NCBI GenBank assembly: GCA_030867875.1
Contig: JAOWCC010001609.1
Location: 992,001-1,056,000, forward strand
DNA: 64,000 nucleotides
Direction of reading: 5' to 3'
From: Actinernus sp. WN-2022
Lineage: Eukaryota; Cnidaria; Anthozoa; Actiniaria; Actinernidae
In this document: in pieces, positions 52,650-64,000 of the stretch
How the letters are laid out: each line of letters starts with the position of its first letter
Numbering within the stretch: position 1 is the first letter of the stretch
Program-made: the position numbers and the translations under genes
The notes under the pieces: generated by a model
Told to the model about the DNA's origin: nothing
The model's database searches: none
Seen by the model: only the letters and a program-made list of their open reading frames with translations

Positions 52650-55600
52650 TTAAAAAGTTGCGAAATCCTGATGTCCGAAGATTTACATGGAGGGGCCAAG
52701 GGCCACGAATTTCTTTAGGGAAAACTAACACTATTCATCGACGGCTTGATTATTTCTTTGTTTCCGATTTTCTGCAGCCCGTAATTGAGAAGACTGATAG
52801 CATTACCGCCCCCTCTACTGATCACTCGGCTATTTCACTTTCCTTTAAATCATCATATGCAAACGCTCAACATGGACCTGCCTTTTGGAGGTTTAACAAC
52901 TCACTGATTAATGATAACAACTACTTAGAAAACATGCGGGATAAAATCAAATCTTTTAAATCTGACCTTGACAGCTCTAATATACATAACCCCCAACTCC
53001 GCTGGGAGTTACTCAAATATGAAATTCGAAAGTCCACTATCCGGTTTTCAAAAGATAAGGCAAAACAGTTTAGATCACGATATAGTCGCATTGAGAGAGA
53101 ACTTGAACTTATAGAGATGACCGTTGATTGGGAGGAGGACGAACAATTGGCTTCCAAACACGACACGCTGAAAAGAGAGTTAGACGTTTTCAGTGATTAT
53201 ATCACTGAGGGCATAATTATTCGTTCCAGATCGACTTGGTATCAATATGGAGAAAAAAACAATAAGCATTTTTTATCACTTGAGAAAAGAAATAAGGCCA
53301 AAACACACGTTAAGAAACTAATAGTTGAAGAGGATCCGGAGACCGCTATTACTGAACCCAAACAAGTGCTTGACTACATTCAGCGGTTTTTCGGTCATCT
53401 CTATTCCCCAAAAAAAATCAAAACTGAAGAACAATGCTTAACCTTTTTATCTAATATCAATACCCCGAAACTAAGTGAAGAACAACAGACCAAGTGCAAA
53501 GGTTTACTAACAATAAACGAATGCTATGAAAGTCTCAAACAACTTGGGGCATCAAAAACTCCCGTCAACGACGGATTATCGAAAGAATTTTATACTGCAT
53601 TTTGGGATTTGCTGGGTCAAGATATGGTTAAGTGTCTAAACGACTGTTTTGACAAAGGAGCTTTAACCACAACACAAAAACAGGCAATAATAACATTAAT
53701 TGAAAAACCAGAAAAAGACGTGAGATTCTTTAAAAACTGGAGGCCGATAAGTTTGATTAACGTTGACGCCGAAATATGCAGTAAAGTGTTGAGCAATAGA
53801 ATGACTGACATTCTTCCCGGCATTATAAACAACGATCAAGCTGCTTTTGTTAAGGGCCGGAATATCGAAGAGCCAATCAGGTTTATAGAAGATCTCATGT
53901 ACTATGTTCGGGAAAATAAAATCACTATTGTTAGCTGCGGACTTTGAAAAAGCCTTCGATAGTATTGAACATACGGTAATTACGTTTTTGCTACCCTATG
54001 TAAATTTGGGTTTGGGCCAAATTTCATTAAATGGATACGTGTGATCCTAAATGATAATTACAGTTGTGTTCTCAACAATGGCGTAGCAACCCAGTATTTT
54101 AAAGTAGGACGGGGCTCTAAACAAGGTGATCCAATTAGCCCGTACTTATTTATTTTAGTGATTGAGATAATGGCCACTTTAATACATTCTAACGAGGAAA
54201 TTAAAGGTATTGATCTCGGGGGCTATGTAAAGAAAGTCGAAATTTTCGCTGATGACGCGTCTTTTGTACTGAAAGATTTAAATAGTTTGTATAAGGTTAT
54301 CAATACGCTCGAAACCTTTTATGCCTTTTCTTCTCTAAAAAATAATTATAGCAAATCGGAAATTGGATGGCTTTACGGCAGTTAAAATTCGGAAAACCGG
54401 CATAAACTTAAATGGATCGACTTTAACACCAAGGGATTGAGGATTCTTGGGGTCTATTTTTCTTATAATGAGAAATATAGACAAAATAACAATCTTGATA
54501 GATCTCTGGAAAACTTCAGAACTGTTTTGTCTATATGGGGATTACGTAATCTCACCCTTTACGGCAAAATCCAGATAATTAAATCGCTGGCGATTTCCAA
54601 GCTAGAGTATGTCTGCTCTAAAGTTTATGTTCCGGACACGTATATTAAATGTGTACAAAATGAAATCAATAAGTTCATTTGGAATGGAAAGAAACCCAAA
54701 ATTAAACACGAAACCCTTATTGGTGATTATGGTGACGGTGGCCTCAGGGCGCTTGCCTTTGATATCAAAATTAAGGCGCATTTGAGCATTTGGGCAAAGA
54801 AATTGTTAGATCCAGAGGAAAAAGACTGGAAAATAATACCAAATATTTACTTTAGGGAGATTGGGGGTATAAAATATTTTGGTAGCAATTTTGATAAATC
54901 TGTTATTCCAGACTCACTTCCTAAATTTTATAAACACATTTTGGAAAATTGGACAGATATTAGCCACTGTGATACTGGCACGAATATTGAGGTCATACTA
55001 AACCAACCCCTATGGAATAACAAATATATAAAAGGTATAGACACCAAACAGTTTAGGTCCTTTACCGCAAAAGATTTTTTGAAACTGAAGAGACATTAGC
55101 CATAACGAGTACTTGTGTAACTGGGGTCAAATCAGAGAAAAGGGGATCAAAGAAGGTGAATTTTTACATTGGAAGAGTCTTATCCATTCAGTTCCTACTG
55201 AATGGAAAGTTGTTTTGCATAGAGGTCGGACTACCGACGATACCAACGATACATGTAATGCCCAAATGCACAAGTGCGCCCCAAAACTACATCTTGGAGA
55301 TAAAATCATATTATTATCAATTCACAATTAACATCAAAACAAATTTATTGGTTTTTCATAAATAGAAAGTTTAAACCTCCAACCTCACAACCGAACATTG
55401 AACGTAGAATAGGTACCTCAATCGACTGGAAAATAGTTTACAATAGAATACGAAATACGTCTATTGATACATACCTTCGAACATTTCAATATAAAGTTTT
55501 GAACATTATCTTATTTGTAAACAGAGATCTGTTTAGGTTTAAGTTGATTGAATCTCCAAGGTGCTCCTACTGCCAAATGGCCTATGAAACTATAGACCAT

Positions 55601-56092
55601 ATTTTTATTCACTGTATAGAATCCAAGAACTTTTATTTCGAAATCCGTAACTGGTTGTTATGCAATGCCCAGTTAAATCTACCCCCATTGGACCCAGAAC
55701 ATATTTTGTTAGGAGTCGAAGATACATTCCACCGGGCAAATCTAGTAAATTTCATTTTATTACTATACAAACTACTGTTATATAAGTCAAGGGACTCAAA
55801 CAAACCTCCAAACTTACAACGGTTTCTTGTCTCACTTACGTACTATGAACAAATTGAAAGAAAAATCGCCATAAGTCAAGGTAAATGACCCCTTCATTTA
55901 TCCAAATGGGATGATTTAACTGAGCGTTTTGTAAGTTATGCTCCTCATTAAACTGGAGTAAAAAAAGGTTAGGAAAGAAAATTTGTATTTTTTTGTTATT
56001 GTAATATATGTAATGTATGTAAGTGAAACTAATTGTTACAATACTTTTCATTAAAAAGTAAATAAAATAAAAAAAAAAAGAAAAAAGAAAAA
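52650..56092 (+). pseudogene. L1/Tx1-like LINE, 5'-truncated, inactive
   Basis: Frames at 52,658-53,947, 54,041-54,385, 54,437-55,099 and 55,499-55,888 read in order through one ORF2: the C-terminal end of the AP-type endonuclease (RLDYFFVS, STDHSAISLS), the reverse transcriptase (FFKNWRPISLINVD, DQAAFVKGRNI, SKQGDPISPYLFIL, IFADDASFVL) and a C-terminal zinc knuckle (CSYCQMAYETIDHIFIHC). The FADD catalytic pair is intact, but frameshifts near 53,940, a TAA at 54,383 and further breaks near 55,097-55,480 disable it. It ends with an A-rich tail at 56,056-56,092. The N-terminal endonuclease and ORF1 are missing. Confidence 0.9.
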
Positions 56093-56469
56093 GATGACCA
56101 AAAATAAATTAAAAGTACTCAACTACACGTATAAGTAAAAATTATTTTGGTGTTACCCCTGATGACGGGTCGCGCAACCCATATGCAGAAACCGGTAACT
56201 TCCTTTAATGTGTTCCGTATTTACCCCCTCATGACTGGTTTCCGTTTGGGAAAGTTGATGAGGAGTTACATGAAGAACCGATATCGAGGACCGCGATTTT
56301 GATGCACTTGTCTGCCCATTTAAATCGTAGAGATCCATACTACTAGGTGATATCTATTGCCCTCCGTCAACAACTACTGAAACCGACATCACTAAATTTG
56401 AGCAAAACTATGCCGAGATCGAACCGAAGCGAGCGAACCGTGCGAACCGAAGACTGGAGATATAATCCC

Positions 56470-57325
56470 GTTTCCATTGTCTTGCCATCTGTCTATCAAA
56501 AAAATTATCAAGAAGAACTTTACGATTTTACAGAATGATCCAGAGACTGCCTCTATTTTTTCGCAGCCTCCTCTCATTTCTTTCAAACATGACAAGAATC
56601 TCCGTGATGCCCTTGTCAAAGGATCACTACAGCCTGATCTTCAACCAGGCACTTTTAAATGTTCTAGGAACTAAAGGCTTTCTTAAAGTCATTTTGATTG
56701 TACTTCCAGTAATGTTATTTATTGTATCACCTTCACACTTTGTAACAAAATCTACTTCGGAGAAACAGGACGAAGATTAGGAGATCGATTCTGCGAACAC
56801 TTGCTAGATGTTAGAGCTATTCAGCAAGGATCTCGCCAAACCTGCTGCTCGCCACTTTAACCCTTACCATTGTATTAATCACATCATTGTATGCGGCATT
56901 TCTCTTCTTCAAGGTACTACCGACACCTGTAAATGCAAAGAACAGAACTTTATTTTCAAATTAGGCGCATGGCACCTCACGGTATTAATGAACGCGTTTC
57001 ACAATTCACGTAATCGCTCACACTTAGATCAGCATGTTTCGTTAGTTTATTCATCGACACTCTTTATTGTTCCTGTTACAGCTATTAGCATTTCTATTAT
57101 TGGCTATTGGCGCAATTTCCTTTGATCTTAATTGATCCGAGTACATGTCTCTACAGCGGTAGTCATGCACTCAACACTTCTTGGTTGGCGTAATTTCCTA
57201 TGGTCCGAATTGGTCCGAGTACATGTTTCCTCAGCGGTAATCATACACTCAACACTACATAAACTGTCTCCCCATCCACAATTCCCTCTTTTGCTCTGAC
57301 GAAGGGCTGGCGCTCGAAACGTCAG
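56470..57325 (+). pseudogene. Penelope-like element 3' part (GIY-YIG)
   Basis: In shifting frames the DNA reads ISFKHDKNLRDALVKG, then a Cys-rich CxxC segment leading to YFGETGRRLGDRFCEHL, the core of the GIY-YIG endonuclease of Penelope-like retroelements, and ends with a SDEGLALETSA-like segment at about 57,296-57,330. Several frameshifts and stops are present. The reverse transcriptase is absent, so it is a dead 5'-truncated copy. An 80-bp direct repeat (GGTCCGAGTACATGT type) at about 57,110-57,260 lies near the end. Confidence 0.75.
57296..57323 (+). ncRNA. Hammerhead-ribozyme-like core
   Basis: CTGACGA, then a stem GGGC/GCTC with a four-base loop, then GAAAC, matching the hammerhead core (CUGANGA-stem II-GAAA). 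Penelope-like elements are known to carry such motifs at this site, where the DNA also encodes the DEG-LETS peptide. Confidence 0.5.
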
Positions 57326-57402
57326 CTTCTACTCTCTTCCCACCACGATTGATTTTATTATAAACAGGGACATTTTCAAATCAAGTAAACAATCTCTAAT
57401 TT

Positions 57403-57632
57403 GTAACGAGACCTGAATCAAAGTCAGGACCCGGCTAATCCACAGTTCGAATCGGAATTTAGCGTGTTTGGCCTTTGTGGAGGGAGGAAATCCAGAGAAC
57501 CCGGAGAAAAACCGTCGGAGCAAGGGTGAGATCCCAAGAAACTCAACTCACATATGGCGCCACGTCTGGGAATCGAACCTGGGCAATAGAGATGAGAGGC
57601 GAAACACTTAACCACTGCGCCAGCCCGGCTCA
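57403..57632 (-). mobile_element. tRNA-derived SINE, copy 3
   Basis: On the minus strand: A box TGGCGCAGTGG (about 57,612-57,622), B box GGTTCGATTCC (about 57,572-57,582), then the body phrases CGTGGCGCCATATGTGAGTT and TTTCTCCGGGTTCTCTGGAT. It is the best-preserved copy of the family. Confidence 0.75.
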
Positions 57633-58493
57633 CGCACATGGCATTGATGCACTGAATGAAAAACTGTGTTAGGAGTGGCTATTTACCTTCGATACCTGGA
57701 ACATATCTGGGACATTTAACTAATGTTACAACTGGCAAAATAGTAATCAAACGCTCCTATGAGCCAACTCGTGGATGTGAGGTGCAATTTATGTTTTATG
57801 CATGCGCTTTCGGGTGCGCAATGTAAGTTTTAAACTCTTGGATTTTAATCGTGTCTTCATTTGCCATAAGAACTCACACTAGATGTGTAATGGCTCTAAG
57901 GACCACCTGAAGAAATCATCAAGCGCCGGATCCTTTTTGAAAGGATCACTATTAATCAGCAAAAATACGGTAATTAAAGTAAAACGAAGAATGAAAGGCT
58001 GACTTTACAGCTCGAGGAAAAGCCATTCAGGCTGATGAAGGCAAACCGTGGTTGCTGATAAAGGATTTATCACCCGAAACGTGTGTATTCATAACTATTG
58101 ACACTTTGGAAGCCATTCATTTTATATTAAGTTTTAAATTCTGACCTGGTCTGTGTCATTCATCACCAGAACTTTTTGTTCTCTTCTGTTCATTTGGATA
58201 ATATACTAGTACATAATTTTCCCAACACTGTAGCCTTGAAAATGCGACTTTCTGATTTCCCGCTAAAAACGGCGCGAAAAATGATTGACAGCTGCTGTCA
58301 TTCACTGGGCATGTTATTTCATTCTCGCTATGCTGTGATCTTCTGCGCTACTTTTCGTTCGTAAAGACTTCCTACGTTTATAATGCAATGCCCAAAAAGT
58401 GTAAAAGTAGATCTTTCTTGGTGCCGTATTCAAAAAAGGAGAAGAAGAAAAAACACAGCACAATTTAGTTTGTAATAATTTAGTTTGTGAGTA
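57633..58493. other. Gene-free, possible second Penelope end
   Basis: At 58,032-58,080 CTGATGA ... CCCGAAAC together with a reading frame through ADEGKPWLLIKDLSPETCVF resembles the 3' end of another Penelope-like element. No intact gene. Confidence 0.35.
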
Positions 58494-59049
58494 ATGTCTC
58501 TATCAATTCCAAGCCCGCCCATGCCCCCCCCCCCCCCCCCCCGGGCATTTGTGGGGATTTTGTCATTTTGGAATCAGAACGTTGCAAATGCCCCACCGTG
58601 GGGCCAGCTAAGTTATGCAAATGCCCCACCCCGGGGCAAGTATAGCGAACGCGCCAAATTTCTTCGCCGTTTCAAAGCCACATTTCAACGCTTTTCTTTA
58701 TTAAAGTAATGCAGTACTCACCTTCAAACACTTTCGTAAGTGCCCCCAAATCCCACATTCACTAGCGAGTTCCCAACAAACCGCAAACTTCACCCCGAAA
58801 CTAGGAAATTCCTAACGTCATGTTCACGGATGACTTTTCCGCCGCCATGTTGATCGATGAAGCAAGCACGTGTTGATCCGGTTGAGCAAAACAAAATCAA
58901 ACACAGGGGAGGGGTGGGATATTTATTTGACAAATGCCCTGGGCCCTGGCTGACGAAAAACAAATGCCCCACCCCAGGGACAGATAGGTTGTCAAATGCC
59001 CCATCTTGCCCGGGGGGGGGATGGGCGGGCTTGGAATTGATAGAGACAT
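58494..59049. mobile_element. MITE with C/G-run ends
   Basis: Inverted ends ATGTCTCTATCAATTCCAAG / its inverse, extended by GCCCGCCCAT and then a C-run (58,523-58,542) or G-run (59,012-59,020). AAATGCCCCACC repeats occur inside. Length 556 bp. Confidence 0.75.
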
Positions 59050-60177
59050 AAATTTGGAAGCGGGTGTAAAGTTCTTAGGACAAACAATGGCTGGAGGGCC
59101 GGGATTATACTCTAGTTCCAAAAGTTAGAATCATCGAAGACTGAAAGTCCACAAAGAATGAAGCAATAAAGTTTGGTTATCTTCGATCGGCCAAAAATTT
59201 AAAGAGAATTCAATGCAGAAAGCTACGGCTTGGCGGTTTTGTTTCAGCGCGATGAAATTTTTTAGAATGACATAAACAGTCTACCGTGTACATGGTGTGG
59301 ATCGAGCTGCGCTTCAGTGGTTTTCCCTGCATGATATTAATTATTTTCTTACTGTGGTTCCATTTTTCTGTACTCCTAAAATAGCTTTTCTTCTTAAAAT
59401 TAAGCTGGAATCGACACTTTAGCTAACTAGTTTCTGTAGAAGTATCGAGCATCGGTGAACTGTATTAGCTTTCTCTGTTCTGCGGTTCGTCTGAACTTTG
59501 TAATCGGCGAGACTGAAAACAACATGAATCGCTCTGATTGGCTAATCTTAATGAGGTTGCCCTTGGAGGCGGAACATCTTAGTCAGCCGTGAAATGAATC
59601 GAAAACCTTTATCGGGCTGTTTCTCGGCTCTTTTTTTCGGCCAAAAACAGAACTTTGTTGAAGTCCAGCCTTTTAGCATTTTGTCCAATTTTCCTAAAAT
59701 TTTCACGAGTCGTAGAAAACAGCTGTTTCTCAAATACTGCGTCGGGGAATTTTGAAATAATTTTTCGTTCAGGTTTTATGACCTGGTTTGTATCAAAATG
59801 GGATGAAAAACTACTTTTTCAACTTTGAAAAGGGATAAAATCTGTAATACGCAATATATCAAAAATGCCCGACACAGTATTTGAGTCAATTTAGTTGGGA
59901 TTCGAAAGGGCTAATTAAGAAAAAAATTGTTTCAAAGCCTGAAGGGCTGAACTCCTTCTGGCGGACGGAGTCATTTCGCGTAGAAATATATATAACATCT
60001 ACGCTTTTAACTTTTGTTCAAAACGGATTAAATATATACTTTCTTCAATTCAAGACCTTTAAAACGGTATATAGTACGTCTATGTGGCTTTAATTTCGAC
60101 GTTGCAAGAGCGTTTTTCCGAAATGACACGTCGAACCTTTATCGAGACCTTAAACATAAGTCACAGAGAAACGATTT
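59050..60177. other. Gene-free stretch
   Basis: No gene or repeat boundary recognised. Confidence 0.4.
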
Positions 60178-60900
60178 TTAGATAAAATAAAGCTTTGAAC
60201 TTTGCAAAAAAAAACGACAATTTATATCTAAATCAAAATCTTTAACGCCGTTCAGAATAAACTCCATTTTTTCCTTGTCGCTGCTCTGTGACCATTTCTC
60301 ACCCAGTAACTGTGCAGCAGAGGCAAAAATGGAAGTTCGTTGGGTAGCGTAACGGGGACAAAATATAAAATAATGCTTAGGTGTTTCTTTAGCTAGTCCA
60401 CATTCACATCTGGGAGAGTCACAGAAATTGATTTTGAAAAGATAACTATTCAGGGCACAAAAACCAAGCCTGAGGCGAGTATGAAAAATTGATGCTAGTC
60501 TCGAATAGGAATAATCAAGTAACTTATTATAATTAAAAGGAAAAATAACAGATCGCAAATTGAATTTAAAAGAAGAAAGCGAAATTGAATTCCTTACATC
60601 CAAACTTAGTGAATTCCAAGACGTGATTGTGGAAGGCAAGAAAGACTGCTGAAACGTAACGGTTCTACAAGGAATAATTGAAAAATCTTCACTTGATCTT
60701 AGGTTAAAATGTACACGTTCACCCACATTATTGGGTAGTAGCTCTCGTAAGTATATGGGAACTAATCCATTTACAATTTTATAAAAATGTATTAACTTAT
60801 GAATATTCCTCCTTACACTTAAACTCTCCCAAGTAAGCTCTTCTCTCAGGCTTGTAGCACTTGTACCCTTAATTTTGAAATGTTACTAACGGTAGCACCA
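60178..60900 (-). pseudogene. LINE C-terminal fragment
   Basis: A 182-aa minus-strand frame and its upstream continuation show the end of a non-LTR retrotransposon protein: FNLRSSEDFSI, ITSWNSLSLDVRN, then a zinc-binding segment CECGLAKETPKHYFIFCPRY. Only the C-terminus remains. Confidence 0.75.
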
Positions 60901-60945
60901 AAAACCAGACGATATATACAAGAGGGAAAATTTCCAAAAGAGTAA

Positions 60946-61328
60946 TTGAAAACACAATCTACGGGGGGACTCGCTTCATCGATATCCGTCGATCATCCCG
61001 AGTTTTCAGCAGACTCGAATGACGAATTTCTATGGATATCAGTCAAGCTAACGACAGCAAAGGAACTTCACCTATGCTCGTTTTATAAGCCACCTAGCGC
61101 ATCTGTTTCATTTCTCACTGAACTAACCGCACACCTATTCCAGAAATGACGAAGTGGCTGTCCCAATATTGTAATCTCAGGTGACTTCAATCTGGATGAT
61201 ATTGATTGGTCTGAAGAACCCCGAGCTCCATATAATCCTCAAACAGCAGCTGCTCCAGATATGCTACTAAAGTTTATTGTTTTATTTAAATCAAATTTAT
61301 ACGCGATAATCAACGGTCAACAAAATTA
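60946..61328 (+). pseudogene. LINE endonuclease fragment
   Basis: Reads LWISVKLTTAKELHLCSFYK, a stop, then IVISGDFNLDDIDWSE, the GDFN motif of the AP-like endonuclease in LINEs. It is cut off where the zinc-finger segment copy C begins. Confidence 0.75.
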
Positions 61329-62093
61329 TTTTTTTCAAAGGAGCCGTGTGGCTAAAAGTATGGCTAAAAGTAAAACACACAGTGGTTACTAACTACTTAC
61401 AACTCTTACGTCATTACTCTCTTATTTATTTCTGATTTTACCGATTAACTAACGTGCTCAGTAGATCTTTGCGTATATATACAATGTACTTAAACTCCAT
61501 TACATTCTGTTCATCTTAAACACAGTTGTTCTCTAATTATAATTGACAACCGTCAATCCAATATTGCGTTCAAACCAATGTTTGTGGTACAATATAGATT
61601 TAACATTATAACTGGACGAGAAATGTTCACAGTTCAGTATTCCTCGATATAGCGACATGCTGCGACATGTATCCTGTGTTCCAGAGGGATATATCTTGAG
61701 ATTGTTAGAAATATTATTTAATATTTTATTATACCTGTAGAGCAGTTCCAAGTTTTACCATATCATTTAGAAAGCATTTTAAGTACTAGATACATACGAG
61801 TGGCCGTGTTTTATCGGATTCATAAATTCGAGCTAAAAGCGAGAGCTTGAAAATCCGATAAATCACGAATACGAATTCTGCATGTGGCTTAATTATCAAA
61901 CGTCCAGATATATAGAGTCGTGTTTTTCAGTTATTTTGGCGATACGACCTATTTCGGCCAAGAAAATCGAAGCAAAGGTTTATGCAAATCAGGACGAACC
62001 TGTTACAGATCACTTATCGCAAATCGATTGCCTTTGTTTTCCTTATGGATTACTAATGAGTTTGATAATCATATCTTACCTTCGTTGCTGTAG

Positions 62094-63056
<963 letters not shown>

Positions 63057-63469
63057 TAATGCCGAGTTCAGTAGCCTAGTAAAAGGTATTTGAGAACAGT
63101 TTGAAATAATTCTTAACGACAACAATAGCATTCATCTGGAGTTTTGATTTTGTATATGTAATCGCTTGAGTGCAATGAAATGATGGATTTTTCACACATT
63201 TCCAACTTTTCGTCAAATTTGAAAGCACAAGTAATTAATGCTTTAATTTTGTTTATAAGATAGAGTGTGAAATTTTCCGAGAGAATACGAAAGACTTTGA
63301 CTTCAGAACTAGTCGACTATATTCGCCTTTTATTGGATTGAAGCTCAAGCAAGTTGAAATGCTACTGTCTTGTAATAGACATCACATAACTGTAAGGTGG
63401 AATGCTTTATTTTTCTTATGCAATGTGATTGGTTCTTCTAAAAAATAAATTTAAAAAAATATTTGCTTT

Positions 63470-63690
63470 CTGTTTCTAATTATCGTCCTATCTCTTTACT
63501 TTCAATATTCAACAAGATTCTTGAAAGACTAATGTATAATAGACTATTATTTATGATCAGCAATTTGGATTTAGATCCAGTCATTCAACATTTCATGCAC
63601 TGATTCTGTTAATTGACAAGATTAAACAATCTATTGATAAAGGCACTTATTCCTGTGGCATCTTCATAGACCTGCCTCCTACCTGGATAA
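63470..63690 (+). pseudogene. LINE reverse-transcriptase fragment, copy C
   Basis: Same as copies A and B but with about 90 bp deleted between the FIDL and ASYLD codons. Confidence 0.75.
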
Positions 63691-64000
63691 TCGGAGACAC
63701 AACCTCGTCCCCAGGGTCATCTCGGTCAGATCCAAGATGGCGGCTACCTGAGAGAAGACCCTGGTAAAGGCTGGATCATGTGATCAAATACTCCCAGATT
63801 TTGGGAGTATTTTGTCACGTGATTTCGCGATCTAAGATGGCGGCCAAGCTAAATATGGGAATATTTCATGACGTGTATAAACCATAGGTATCCCAATCCG
63901 GAGTGAGCGAGAAGCGATTAACGGTATTTCCACGCGGCAAACGATGCAGTGAAAACAGGTCTACTAAATGGCTCGAAATTGAGTTTACTTGGATAAAGAA

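Noticed and set aside
58494..58709. Proline-rich 71-aa frame
   Set aside because: Encoded by the C-run and inverted end of a MITE.

Overview
The window looks like intron- and transposon-rich animal DNA, most likely from a cnidarian such as a coral or sea anemone. This rests on the mix of degraded CR1/L2-like and L1/Tx1-like LINEs, a Penelope-like element, tRNA-derived SINEs and many palindromic MITEs around tandem C2H2 zinc-finger genes, and on the type of viral polymerase present. The species cannot be fixed from sequence alone. Most of 1-7,660 and 29,400-64,000 is non-coding repeat; the only host-type coding sequence I can support is two related zinc-finger genes (about 32.9-33.7 kb and 62.1-63.0 kb) in duplicated segments. 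The centre (7,663-29,401) holds two nested Polinton/Maverick-like virus-like elements. The outer one (about 8.0 kb without its insert) has about 1.03-kb terminal inverted repeats (TIRs), a 5-bp target duplication CCTCA, a TFIIS-like gene, a protein-primed DNA polymerase B broken by four lesions, and a small zinc-binding gene in each TIR. Its right TIR is split by the inner element (15,317-29,093; 13,777 bp), which has 333-bp TIRs that look identical, a 5-bp duplication AAAGG, and no broken genes. The inner element encodes an apparently intact 1,196-aa DNA polymerase B, a packaging ATPase, a candidate double-jelly-roll major capsid protein, a candidate minor capsid protein, three further probable virion or membrane proteins, a TFIIB-like factor, a cysteine-rich zinc protein, an F-box/ankyrin protein, and only a stub of an integrase. 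The layout is compact: polymerase (+) converges on a block of integrase stub, unknown protein, ATPase and capsid (-); capsid and a membrane protein diverge from one promoter, as do the 552-aa and 221-aa proteins; the TFIIB-like, zinc and F-box genes run leftward at the right end. Genes overlap or share stop tetranucleotides (TTAG, TTAA, TGATG). A common motif close to TATATAGTTATA sits just upstream of most starts, which together with the element's own TFIIB-like factor suggests a dedicated transcription system. Each inner terminus begins with a 233-bp imperfect palindrome that could fold into a hairpin telomere. The combination of palindromic ends, a TFIIB/TFIIS-like set, an F-box/ankyrin gene, a repeated promoter motif and no integrase core is the most notable system in the window.
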